From: Myxococcales bacterium
GTDB taxonomy: Bacteria; Myxococcota_A; Polyangia; Haliangiales; Haliangiaceae
Direction: 5' to 3'
DNA length: 37,337 nucleotides
Assembly: GCA_011526095.1 (NCBI GenBank)
Contig: WYBA01000111.1
Coordinates: 1 to 37,337, forward strand
The position numbers and the translations under genes were made by a program. Position 1 is the first letter of the stretch. Each line of letters starts with the position of its first letter. The notes beneath the pieces were generated by a model. That model was not told the origin of the DNA and did no database searches. It worked only from the letters and a program-made list of their open reading frames with translations. Positions 15,399 through 23,472 of the stretch are shown here, in pieces.

Positions 15399-16778
15399 TC
15401 ACGGCTGCGGGTGGTGCACGGCCGCGAGCCCGTTCGATGGCACGACCACGTCCCAGCCGAACGCCTCCTGCAGCCGGCGGCGCATCGCGTCCGCCGCCGA
15501 CGGCTCGCCGTGGGTGACGTAGACCCGGCGCGGCGAGATGCCGCTGGCGCGGAGCCAGGCGATCATCTCCGCGTGATCGACGTGGGCCGACAGGCCCTCG
15601 AGCTGCGCGATCCGCGCGCGCACCGGGACGTACTGGCCGTGCAGCTTGAGCTCGTCGGCGCCGTCGAGCAGCGACCGGCCGCGCGTGCCGGCGACCTGGT
15701 GGCCGACGAGCAGCACGGTCGAGCGCGGGTCGGGCAGGAACCGCGCGAGGTGGTGGAGCACGCGCCCGCCGGTCGCCATGCCGCTGGCCGAGATCACGAT
15801 CATCGGGTCGGTGCTGCGATCGATCGCGCGCGAGTCGTCGGGCGTGTGCGAGTAGCGCGCGATCTGGCCGAGCGCGCGGCAGGCGTCCTCGTCGAGCCGG
15901 TGGGCGTCGCGGTGGCGCAGGTACAGCTCGGTGGCGTCGATCGCCATCGGGCTGTCGAGGTAGATCGGCACGGCGGGCAGCCGGCCGGCCGCGCGCAGCC
16001 GCGCCAGCAGGTGCAAGAGGTGCTGGGCGCGCCCGACCGCGAACGCCGGCACGATCAGCGCGCCGCCGCGCGCGACCGTGTCGGCGACGATCGTCGCGAG
16101 CTGGTCGGCGACGTCGTCGGCCGGGTGGCGGCGGTCACCGTAGGTCGACTCGACGATCAGCACGTCGCACGGCGGCATCGGCTCGGGCGCCTTCATCACC
16201 GGGTCGTGCGGCCGCCCGACGTCGCCGGAGAACCCGAACGTCACGCCGCCGATCGCGAGCTGGGCGCACGCGGCGCCGACGATGTGGCCGGCGCGCGTGA
16301 GGCGCGCGGTGACGCCGGGCGCCGGCTCGAACGGCTGGTCGAACGCCACCGGCACGAGCCGGTCGAGCGCGCGCACCGCGTCGTCGCGCGTGTACAGCGG
16401 CAGCGCCGGCTTGTGGCGGGCGTAGCCGTACTTGTTGGCGTGCCGCGCCTCCTCCTCCTGCAGGAACCCGGCGTCGGGCAGCAGGATCGCGAGCAGGTCG
16501 GCGGTGCCCTGCGTGCAGTACACCTTGCCGGTGAACCCGTCGTTGCACAGCCGCGGCAGATAGCCGCTGTGGTCGATGTGCGCGTGGGTCAGCACGACCG
16601 CGTCGACCCGCTCGGGGGCGAACGACGGGGGCTTCCAGTTGCGCTCGCGAAGGGCCTTCACGCCCTGGAACAGGCCGCAGTCGACGAGCACGGCGCGCTC
16701 GTCGTGCTCCAGCAGATAGCGCGAGCCCGTCACGGTACTGACGGCGCCATGGAACGACAGGGTGGGCACTGGGCGCAT
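15399..16778 (-). CDS. beta-CASP metallo-beta-lactamase, RNA-processing exonuclease type
   Basis: A protein of 459 residues. The metallo-beta-lactamase motif is THAHIDHSG (64-72); other metal ligands are expected at His165 (AGHIVGA) and Asp186 (SGDVGR). The beta-CASP part shows VESTYGDR, IVPAFAVGRAQ, IYLDSPMAIDAT, ISASGMATGGRVLHHL and the C-terminal LSAHVDH and VTHGE. This is the YSH1/CPSF73-like bacterial group (for example TTHA0252 of Thermus), which are RNA endo/exonucleases. Start 16778 gives the normal family N-terminus (LSFHGAVSTVTGSRYLLE); an upstream in-frame ATG at 16817 would overlap the leader of the divergent gene. It shares a 65-base control region with the PEP-synthase-like gene. 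Confidence 0.93.
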   Translation of the reverse strand: MRPVPTLSFHGAVSTVTGSRYLLEHDERAVLVDCGLFQGVKALRERNWKPPSFAPERVDAVVLTHAHIDHSGYLPRLCNDGFTGKVYCTQGTADLLAILLPDAGFLQEEEARHANKYGYARHKPALPLYTRDDAVRALDRLVPVAFDQPFEPAPGVTARLTRAGHIVGAACAQLAIGGVTFGFSGDVGRPHDPVMKAPEPMPPCDVLIVESTYGDRRHPADDVADQLATIVADTVARGGALIVPAFAVGRAQHLLHLLARLRAAGRLPAVPIYLDSPMAIDATELYLRHRDAHRLDEDACRALGQIARYSHTPDDSRAIDRSTDPMIVISASGMATGGRVLHHLARFLPDPRSTVLLVGHQVAGTRGRSLLDGADELKLHGQYVPVRARIAQLEGLSAHVDHAEMIAWLRASGISPRRVYVTHGEPSAADAMRRRLQEAFGWDVVVPSNGLAAVHHPQP

Positions 16779-16843
16779 GTTGACCCGGAAGCCCTGGCAA
16801 GACTTGTTCCGCGGCACGAAAGCTGCGAAGCACGCCAGAGGTG

Positions 16844-19198
16844 ATGTTCGTCCGCCCGCTCGACCAGGTCACGCTCGCCGACGTCGCGGCGGTCGGGGCC
16901 AAGTGCGCCACGCTGGGCGAGCTGATCGCGGCGCGCGCGGTGCTCGGCGCGGCGGTGCCGGGCGGGTTCGCCGTGACGACGGAGGCGTACCGGCGACACC
17001 TCGTCGACCACGGGCTGGTCGCGCCGCTCGCCGCCGCGCTCGCCGGCCTCGACCCGGACGACCTCGACGACCTCGCCCGGCGCGCGGCGTCCGCCCGCGC
17101 CCTGATCGAGCGGGCGCCGGTCGCGCCCGCGCTCGCGGCCGAGCTCGCCGCGGCGGTCGCGGCGCACCACGGCGACGCCGCGGTCGCGGTGCGGTCGAGC
17201 GCGACGGTCGAGGACCTGGCCGCGGCGAGCGCCGCGGGGCAGCAGACGTCGTTCCTCCACGTCCGCGGCGCGTCCGCCGTGGTCGACGCGGTCCGGCGGT
17301 GCTGGGCCAGCGCGTTCACCGCGCGCGCGATCGCCTACCGCCGCGCCCACGGCCTGCCCGACGAGGCGGTCGCGGTCGGCGTCTTGGTGCAGGCGATGGT
17401 CGCCGCCGATCGCGGCGCCGCCGGCGTCGCGTTCTCGCTCGATCCCGAGACCGGCTTCCCCGACGTCGTGCTGGTGTCGTCGGCGTGGGGGCTGGGCGAC
17501 GCGGTGGTCGGCGGGCGGGTGCGCCCCGACGAGCTCTACGTCCACAAGCCGACCGGCGCGGTGGTGTGGCGGCGGGTCGGGGCCAAGGAGGTGCGGTGCG
17601 TCGAGGCGCGCGGCGGTGGGCTGCGCGACGAGCCGGTCTCGCTCGAGGACCGGCGGCGGCCGTCGCTGCCCGACGACGCGGCGCGGACGCTGGCGGGCTG
17701 GACGACCGCGATCGAGGCGCACCTGTCGGCCCGCGCCGGCGCGCCGACCCCGGTCGAGGTCGAGTGGGCGCGCGACGCGGGCGGCGCGCTCCACGTCGTG
17801 CAGGCGCGCCCCGCCACCGGGCGCGCGGCGCGCGCGCCGGCGCTGCGCCTCGACCGGCTGCTCGGCCACGCCGCGGCGATCGCCCACGGCACCTCGGTCG
17901 GCGCGGGCATCGGGATCGGGCGCGCGCGCGTCGTGACGTCGTCGGCGCAGCTCGACCAGGTCGAGCGCGGCGACGTCGTGGTGACGACGCTCGCCGACCC
18001 GGACTGGACGCCGGTGCTGCGCCGGGTCGCGGCGATCGTCGCCGAGCGCGGCGGGCGCACCTCGCACGCCGCCGTCGTCGCGCGCGAGCTCGACGTGCCC
18101 GCGGTGGTCGGGGTCGAGGGCGCGCTGCGCCGCGTCCCCGACGGCGAGATCGTGACGGTGTCGTGCGCCGAGGGCGACGTCGGGCGGATCTACCGCGGCG
18201 CGCAGCCGTTCGAGCCGCTGGAGCTCGACGCGGCGACGCTGGCGGCGGTGCCGTCGACGCGGACCCGGGTCGAGATGAGCCTGGGCCGGCCCGATCGCGC
18301 GTTCCGCCTGGCGCGGCTGCCGTGCGACGGGATCGGCCTGGCGCGGATCGAGTACGTGCTCACGACGTGGGTCGGGCTCCACCCGCTCGCCGTCGTCCAC
18401 TACGACCGGCTGCCGCTCGAGCTGCGCGGCCCGATCGACGCGCGCCTCGACGGGCGGACCGACCGCGCCGAGGTGTTCGTCGACCGCCTGGCCCAGGGCC
18501 TCGCGGTGCTCGCCGCGGCGATGTGGCCGCGCCCGGTGCGGATGCGGTTCTCCGACTTCACCTCGGCGGAGTTCGCCCGGCTCCCCGGCGGCCTGCCGTT
18601 CGAGCCGCTCGAGGCCAACCCGCTGCTCGGCTGGCGCGGCGCCAGCCGCTACCTCGATCCCGAGTGCCGCGAGGCGTTCGCGCTGGAGTGCGCGGCGGTG
18701 CGGCGCGTGCGCGAGCTCGGGCTGACCAACCTCCACGTCATGCTGCCGTTCTGCCGCACGCCCGACGACGCGGCGCGCGTGCTCGAGCTCGCCGCGGCGG
18801 CGGGGCTGCCGCGCGGCGCCGGCGGGCCGAGCTGGCACCTGCTCGCCGAGCTGCCGTCGAACGCGCTGCTCGCCGACCGCTTCGCCGAGCTGTTCGACGG
18901 CTTCACGATCGGCCTCACCGATCTGACCCAGCTCGTGCTCGGCGTCGACCGCGAGGCGGCGCGCGTCGCGACCTCGTTCGACGAGCGCGACCCGGCGGTG
19001 CGGCGGGCGTGCGGGCTGGTGATCGACGCCGCGCGCGCGCGCGGGCTGCCGGTCGCGCTGGTCGGCCAGGCGCCGCTCGACGATCCGGCGCTGGCGCGGT
19101 GGCTGGTCGAGCGCGGCGTCGGCGCGATCAGCGTCGCGCCGGACAGCGTCATCCCGCTGCGCCGCCAGCTCGCCGCGATCGAGGCCGGCGGCGCCTGA
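16844..19198 (+). CDS. PEP-synthase-like protein with altered pyruvate site
   Basis: A protein of 784 residues, about the length of E. coli PpsA, with all three domains. The ATP-grasp part (1-330) keeps AVRSSATVEDL and AGQQTSFLHVRG. The phospho-His domain keeps GGRTSHAAVVARELDVPAVVG with His408. The C-terminal TIM barrel keeps GIGLARIEYVL, EANPLLGWRGASRY and LPSNALLADRFAELFDGF. However the site normally read as G-S-N-D is GLTD (690-693), and the catalytic Cys of CGQ is Val740 (LVGQAP). Pyruvate-to-PEP turnover is therefore doubtful; it may transfer phosphate from His408 to another acceptor (inference). The ATG at 16844 follows AGAGGTG; a GTG directly before it is also open. It is divergent from the beta-CASP gene. 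Confidence 0.9.
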   Translation: MFVRPLDQVTLADVAAVGAKCATLGELIAARAVLGAAVPGGFAVTTEAYRRHLVDHGLVAPLAAALAGLDPDDLDDLARRAASARALIERAPVAPALAAELAAAVAAHHGDAAVAVRSSATVEDLAAASAAGQQTSFLHVRGASAVVDAVRRCWASAFTARAIAYRRAHGLPDEAVAVGVLVQAMVAADRGAAGVAFSLDPETGFPDVVLVSSAWGLGDAVVGGRVRPDELYVHKPTGAVVWRRVGAKEVRCVEARGGGLRDEPVSLEDRRRPSLPDDAARTLAGWTTAIEAHLSARAGAPTPVEVEWARDAGGALHVVQARPATGRAARAPALRLDRLLGHAAAIAHGTSVGAGIGIGRARVVTSSAQLDQVERGDVVVTTLADPDWTPVLRRVAAIVAERGGRTSHAAVVARELDVPAVVGVEGALRRVPDGEIVTVSCAEGDVGRIYRGAQPFEPLELDAATLAAVPSTRTRVEMSLGRPDRAFRLARLPCDGIGLARIEYVLTTWVGLHPLAVVHYDRLPLELRGPIDARLDGRTDRAEVFVDRLAQGLAVLAAAMWPRPVRMRFSDFTSAEFARLPGGLPFEPLEANPLLGWRGASRYLDPECREAFALECAAVRRVRELGLTNLHVMLPFCRTPDDAARVLELAAAAGLPRGAGGPSWHLLAELPSNALLADRFAELFDGFTIGLTDLTQLVLGVDREAARVATSFDERDPAVRRACGLVIDAARARGLPVALVGQAPLDDPALARWLVERGVGAISVAPDSVIPLRRQLAAIEAGGA

Positions 19199-19226
19199 AT
19201 CGAGGGGCTGGCCGCGGCCTCCGTCT

Positions 19227-19243
19227 GGCGCCCGGCGGGCGCC
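19227..19243. terminator. hairpin between convergent genes
   Basis: The inverted repeat GGCGCCC-ggc-GGGCGCC forms a perfect 7-bp GC stem with a 3-base loop. It sits in the 54-base gap between the ends of the PEP-synthase-like gene (plus) and the second CBS gene (minus), the natural place for a shared terminator. No T-run follows on either side. Confidence 0.5.
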
Positions 19244-19252
19244 TGCATGCGG

Positions 19253-19660
19253 TCACGGCAGCAGCGGCAGCCCGAGCAGCGCGCGGCGCGCGACGTCGAG
19301 GAAGTCGGTCTGGGTGACCAGGCCGATCAGGTGGCCGTCGTCGTCGACGACCGGCAGCGATCCGATCTTGCGGTCGAGCATGATCGCCGCGGCGAGGTGG
19401 GCGGGCTGGTCCTGGCGCACGGTCACGGGATCGCGCGTCATGATGTCGGCGACGAGCACGGCCTTGGGCTTGGTCACCGAGCGCAGCACGTCGCGGTCGG
19501 ACAGGATCCCGACGAGCCGTCCGCGCTCGTCGAGCACCGGCAGGTGGCGGAACGCGCCGACCTCCATGTCGGCGTGCGCGGCCTTGACGGCCTCGTTCGC
19601 CCGGACCGTGATGACGGCGGTGACCATGACGTCGGCGACGGTCGGATGTCGGGTCTTCAT
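19253..19660 (-). CDS. second two-CBS-domain protein
   Basis: A protein of 135 residues: CBS 1 (PTVADVMVTAVITVRANEAVKAAHADM...RHLPVLDERGRLVGILSDRDVL) and CBS 2 (LVADIMTRDPVTVRQDQPAHLAAAIM...IGSLPVVDDDGHLIGLVTQTDFLDVA). The motifs are more canonical than in the first CBS protein at 14337. A nucleotide-sensing role is expected. Start 19660 (MKTRHPTVADVM) gives the usual family length; the longer open frame to 19759 runs through the leader of the divergent DksA-like gene. It may work with, or regulate, the PEP-synthase-like protein whose gene faces it (inference). Confidence 0.92.
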   Translation of the reverse strand: MKTRHPTVADVMVTAVITVRANEAVKAAHADMEVGAFRHLPVLDERGRLVGILSDRDVLRSVTKPKAVLVADIMTRDPVTVRQDQPAHLAAAIMLDRKIGSLPVVDDDGHLIGLVTQTDFLDVARRALLGLPLLP

Positions 19661-19733
19661 GGCTCGATGACATTGCGATTGCCGTGCCGTGGTCCGATCG
19701 CGCGCGGGACCGCCGCATGCATTGACCCCGGGC

Positions 19734-20072
19734 ATGAACGAACTCGAGCTGACCGCCACCCGCGAGCGGTTGCAGGCCCGGCGCCGCGACCTGCTCGCCC
19801 GCTACCACCACGCCCGGGAGCTTGCCGAGGAGGAGCTCGACTCACGCGAGATCGAGGAGCAGGAGAACGCCGCGGAGCTGTGGGACGCGCGGGTCCTGTC
19901 GTCGATGGGCGAGCAGGACCGCCGGACCCTGGACGCGGTCATGGCCGCGCTGCGCCGGATCGAGGCCGGTCGCTACGGGCGCTGTACCTCGTGCGACGAG
20001 GAGATCGCGCGCGAGCGGCTCGAGGCGCTGCCCGAGACCGCGCTGTGCCTGGGCTGCGCGATCCAGCGCTGA
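19734..20072 (+). CDS. TraR/DksA family zinc-finger protein
   Basis: A protein of 112 residues with an N-terminal helical hairpin (LTATRERLQARRRDLLARYHHARELAEEELDSREIEEQENAAEL) and a C4 zinc finger with Cys84, Cys87, Cys105 and Cys108 (CTSCDEEI...ALPETALCLGC). DksA-type proteins enter the secondary channel of RNA polymerase and adjust transcription with (p)ppGpp. The coiled-coil tip of true DksA has two Asp; here the tip is replaced by ELDSREIEEQE, so activity may differ. The short form is common in proteobacterial stress clusters. It is divergent from the second CBS gene; the short space between them should hold both promoters. Confidence 0.9.
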   Translation: MNELELTATRERLQARRRDLLARYHHARELAEEELDSREIEEQENAAELWDARVLSSMGEQDRRTLDAVMAALRRIEAGRYGRCTSCDEEIARERLEALPETALCLGCAIQR

Positions 20073-20118
20073 GCCGCCGCGCCGCGCAGAACTTGCGCGG
20101 TGAGCCCCCCGCGCCGCA

Positions 20119-20139
20119 GAGCCTGCGCGGCGCAGGCTC
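20119..20139. terminator. hairpin downstream of DksA-like gene
   Basis: The inverted repeat GAGCCTGCG-cgg-CGCAGGCTC forms a perfect 9-bp stem with a 3-base loop, 47 bases after the DksA-like stop and 55 bases before the sensor kinase. It lies in a stretch with other related pieces (GCGCAGAACTTGCGCGG at 20084-20100). It lacks a T-run; a terminator or a leader structure for the kinase transcript are both possible. Confidence 0.5.
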
Positions 20140-20193
20140 GCAGGACACGCCCACGGCAGGCATGCGGACTGCATCGACCAGTCCCGGCCTGCC

Positions 20194-21300
20194 ATGCTTG
20201 CGGTGTCGACGTCGCTCGAGCTTCCGGACGCAGTGCTGCGAGACCTCGTCGCCGCCGCGCCGGACGGGGTGCTGGTGGTCGACCGCAACGGCACGATCGT
20301 CCTGGCCAACCCGGAGATCGCCCGCCTGACCGGCTGGACCCCGGCGGAGCTGCTCGGGCAGCCGGTCGAGGTGCTGGTCCCGACGGCGCAGCGCGCGGGC
20401 CACGGCGCGCAGCGCGAGGCGTACGTCGCCGCACCCCACAGCCGGCCGATGGGCTCGGGGCTGCGGCTGGTGGCGACGCGCCGGGACGGCGTCGAGCTGC
20501 CGGTCGAGATCATGCTCGCGCCGATGCAGCACGCGGGGCAGGCGCTCACGGTCGCGTTCGTCCGCGACGCCACCGAGCGCCACCGCCACGAGCACGCGCT
20601 CGAGGCGCTCAACCGCGAGCTCGAGGCGTTCAGCTACTCGGTCGCGCACGACCTGCGCGCGCCGCTGCGATCGATCGACGGCTTTGCGCGCGCGCTGCTC
20701 GAGGACCACGCCGCCCAGCTCGACGAGGTCGGGCGGGATCACCTCGAGCGCGTCCACGCCGCGGCGACGCGGATGGGGGCGCTGATCGACGACCTGATGG
20801 TGCTGGGGCGGGTGTCGCGCGCCGAGCTCCACCGCGAGCCGGTCGATCTGGCGCGGCTGGTGCGCGCGGCCGAGGCGCGGCTGCGGCGCTCGCACCCCGA
20901 GCGCGTGGTGAAGGTGGAGCTCGACCCGGAGCTGACCGTCGACGCCGATCCCCGGCTGCTGGCGCTCGCGATCGACAACCTGCTCGACAACGCGTGGAAG
21001 TTCACGCGGCGCCGGCCGCTCGCCCACATCCACGTCGGCCGCGGCGTCGGCTGCGACGGGGAGTGCTACTTCGTGCGCGACGACGGCGTCGGGTTCGATC
21101 CCGCGCTCGCGACCCGGCTGTTCGCGCCGTTCGAGCGGCTGCACCCGGCGCGTGACTTCGAGGGCACGGGCATCGGCCTGGCCACCGTGGCCCGCGTCAT
21201 CCACCGCCACGGCGGGCGGGTGTGGGCCGACGCGACGCCCGGCGGCGGCGCGACCTTCCACTTCACGCTCGGACGCGAGCCGGCGCGGACGATCCCGTGA
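20194..21300 (+). CDS. PAS-domain sensor histidine kinase
   Basis: A protein of 368 residues. The PAS domain is at ~14-128 (DGVLVVDRNGTIVLANPEIARLTGWTPAELLGQ...FVRDATERH). The HisKA dimerisation domain has His152 in SYSVAHDLRAPLRSIDGF, the bacteriophytochrome-like type, and the HATPase domain has DNLLDNAWKF, DDGVGFD and GTGIGLATV. There is no membrane segment, so it is cytoplasmic; PAS of this type may bind haem or flavin or only relay signals, and no ligand residue can be named. It is followed at 68 bases by a receiver-histidine kinase and then a receiver-diguanylate cyclase in the same direction, suggesting one phosphorelay. Confidence 0.93.
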   Translation: MLAVSTSLELPDAVLRDLVAAAPDGVLVVDRNGTIVLANPEIARLTGWTPAELLGQPVEVLVPTAQRAGHGAQREAYVAAPHSRPMGSGLRLVATRRDGVELPVEIMLAPMQHAGQALTVAFVRDATERHRHEHALEALNRELEAFSYSVAHDLRAPLRSIDGFARALLEDHAAQLDEVGRDHLERVHAAATRMGALIDDLMVLGRVSRAELHREPVDLARLVRAAEARLRRSHPERVVKVELDPELTVDADPRLLALAIDNLLDNAWKFTRRRPLAHIHVGRGVGCDGECYFVRDDGVGFDPALATRLFAPFERLHPARDFEGTGIGLATVARVIHRHGGRVWADATPGGGATFHFTLGREPARTIP

Positions 21301-21367
21301 GCGCCGCGAACGGAATCTGGGTCCGAAGGAGATCGGGTGGGCGTCCGAACGGGACCGAGGTCCGGCC

Positions 21368-22453
21368 GTGAGCGCCCCGCTGCGGATCCTGTTCATCGAG
21401 GATCGCGAGGACGACATGCGCCTGGTGCAGCGCGAGCTGCGCCGCGGCGGGCTGGTGTTCGACAGCAAGCGGGTCGACACCGCGGCCGAGCTCGACGCGG
21501 CGCTGGCGGAGCCGTGGGACGTGATCCTGTGCGACTACGCGATGCCCGGGTTCGGCGGGATGGCCGCGTACGCGATGGTCAAGGCGCGCGGGCTCGACCT
21601 GCCGTTCATCATGGTGTCGGGGACGATCGGCGAGGAGGCGGCGGTCGAGGTGATGCGCGCGGGCGTGCACGACTTCGTGCTCAAGGACCGCACGGCGCGG
21701 CTGGTGCCGGCGATCGAGCGCGAGCTGGTCGAGGCGCAGCGCCGCGACGAGCTGCGGCGCGCCGAGGCGACGCTGCTGCGCACCGAGAAGCTGCGCGCGC
21801 TCGGCCAGATGGCCGCGGGCGTCGCCCACGACTTCAAGAACCTGCTCAACCCGCTGGGGCTGCACGTCGAGCTGGTCGAGCGCGCGCTGCGCCGCGCCGG
21901 CGCCGACCGGCCCGAGTCGATCGGCGTGATGCGCGAGATCATCCAGCGCGGCGTCCAGACGATCGACCGGCTGCGCACGTTCAGCCGGATCGACCCCGAG
22001 CCGGTCGCCGAGTACGTCGACCTCGCCGCGGTCGCCAAGGAGGCCGTCACGATGATCCGGCCGCGGCTTCATGACCGGCCCGGGCTCGACATCCGCGAGG
22101 AGCTGGAGGCGACCGGGCGGGTCCGCGCGCACGGCGCGGAGCTGGTCGGCGCGCTCGTCAACCTGCTGGTCAACGCCGCCGACGCGTGCGGCGAGCGCGG
22201 CGTGATCACGGTGCGCACCGGCGTCGAGGGCGGCCGGGCGTGGGTCGAGGTCGCCGACGACGGGCCGGGGATGACCCCGGACGTCGAGGCGCGCGCGTTC
22301 GAGCCGTTCTTCTCGACCAAGGGCGAGCAGGGCACCGGCCTGGGTCTGGCCAACGTGTTCGCGACGGCGCGGCGGTACGGCGGCGACATCCACTTGACCA
22401 CCGCGCCCGGGCGCGGCGCCGCGTTCCAGCTGTCGTACCGCCAGGGCCCATAG
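21368..22453 (+). CDS. response-regulator/histidine-kinase fusion (receiver first)
   Basis: A protein of 361 residues. The receiver domain is at 4-125 with the acidic pocket Glu11/Asp12, phospho-acceptor Asp56 (ILCDYAMPGFGG), the Thr/Ser switch in MVSGT and Lys106. The kinase part follows: His154 in GVAHDFKNLLNPLGLHVELV, N-box LVNLLVNAADAC, DDGPGM, and FFSTKGEQGTGLGLANV. The H-box reads FKN instead of the usual FNN. There is no input domain except the receiver, so it should be switched by phosphate from another kinase, most simply the PAS kinase just upstream. GTG start 21368 follows GAGG at seven bases; the frame upstream of it overlaps the previous gene and is not conserved-looking. Confidence 0.92.
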   Translation: MSAPLRILFIEDREDDMRLVQRELRRGGLVFDSKRVDTAAELDAALAEPWDVILCDYAMPGFGGMAAYAMVKARGLDLPFIMVSGTIGEEAAVEVMRAGVHDFVLKDRTARLVPAIERELVEAQRRDELRRAEATLLRTEKLRALGQMAAGVAHDFKNLLNPLGLHVELVERALRRAGADRPESIGVMREIIQRGVQTIDRLRTFSRIDPEPVAEYVDLAAVAKEAVTMIRPRLHDRPGLDIREELEATGRVRAHGAELVGALVNLLVNAADACGERGVITVRTGVEGGRAWVEVADDGPGMTPDVEARAFEPFFSTKGEQGTGLGLANVFATARRYGGDIHLTTAPGRGAAFQLSYRQGP

Positions 22454-22494
22454 GCGCGTGGGCGCGTGGCACGGCGCTCGCACCGCGGGAGGGT

Positions 22495-23412
22495 ATGGTC
22501 GCACACCTCCTCATCGTCGAGGACGACCCGCTGGCGCGCGAGGCGATGGCCGCCTTGCTCGCGGACGAGGGATATCGCGTCACCACGGCCCCCGACGGCC
22601 ACGCGGCGCTGGCGCTGGTCGGCCACGAGCTGCCGGATCTGGTGATCAGCGACGTGCGCATGCCGCGCGGCGACGGGCTCGAGCTGGTGCAACGTCTGCG
22701 CGCGCGCGCGCCGACGGCGCGCGTGCCGGTGATCCTCGTCTCGGCGCTGGCCGAGGCAGATCGTCGCATCGCCGCGCTCGATCTGGGGGCCGACGACTTC
22801 CTGGCCAAGCCGGTCGATCCGGGCGAGCTGCTCGCGCGCGTCCGCGTCCAGCTCCGCCGCGTCGACGAGCGGCGCGAGCTCGAGCGGCGCGCGCTGGTGG
22901 ATCCGCTGACCGGCGCGCTCAACCGCCGCGGCATCGCCGACGTGCTGCGGCGAGAGGTCGAGCGCGCGCGGCGGGGCGGTGGCGCGCTGTCGGTGCTCGC
23001 GATCGACGTCGATCACTTCAAGTCGATCAACGACACGTACGGTCACCAGCTCGGTGACACGGTGCTGCGCCTGCTCGCGCGCATGCTGACCGACACGGTG
23101 CGCCTCGCCGACCACGTCGGGCGCCCGGGCGGTGACGAGTTCCTCGTCGTGCTGCCGGACACGACCGCCGAGGCGGCCGCGGCGCTGGCCGCGCGGCTGC
23201 GGCGGACCGCCTTGCCGGCGCTGTCGGTCGGGCCGCACCCCGACCTCGTGGTGACCGTGTCGATCGGCGCCGCGACGCTGGAGCCGGACGACACGTTCGA
23301 CGAGCTGCTCGAGCGCGCCGACCAGGAGATGTACCGGATGAAGCGATCGGGCGGCGTGCCCTCTGGCGACATCGGCGACCTGGTGAAGCGGCTCTACGCG
23401 CCGGAGCCGTGA
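22495..23412 (+). CDS. receiver-GGDEF diguanylate cyclase
   Basis: A protein of 305 residues. The receiver is at 4-120 with phospho-acceptor Asp53 (LVISDVRMPRGDG) and Lys105 in FLAKPVD. The GGDEF domain is at ~133-300: DPLTGALNRRG, AIDVDHFKSINDTYGHQLGD and an intact GGDEF (212-216). RLAD (203-206) stands five residues before it, the RxxD inhibitory site for c-di-GMP feedback. It should make cyclic di-GMP when phosphorylated, controlling surface or motility behaviour. The ATG at 22495 has GGGAGGG immediately upstream. It lies 41 bases after the receiver-kinase, so it is likely the output of that pair. Confidence 0.95.
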   Translation: MVAHLLIVEDDPLAREAMAALLADEGYRVTTAPDGHAALALVGHELPDLVISDVRMPRGDGLELVQRLRARAPTARVPVILVSALAEADRRIAALDLGADDFLAKPVDPGELLARVRVQLRRVDERRELERRALVDPLTGALNRRGIADVLRREVERARRGGGALSVLAIDVDHFKSINDTYGHQLGDTVLRLLARMLTDTVRLADHVGRPGGDEFLVVLPDTTAEAAAALAARLRRTALPALSVGPHPDLVVTVSIGAATLEPDDTFDELLERADQEMYRMKRSGGVPSGDIGDLVKRLYAPEP

Positions 23413-23472
23413 TCCGCGACGGGCCCGTCGATCGCGACATCCGTGTCGCGGCGGGCGCGGCGCGTGCGTGCG

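Noticed and set aside
17536..18838. Minus-strand open frames antisense to the PEP-synthase-like gene
   Set aside because: No domain and strong Arg/Ala/Gly bias, in contrast with the well-conserved plus-strand protein.
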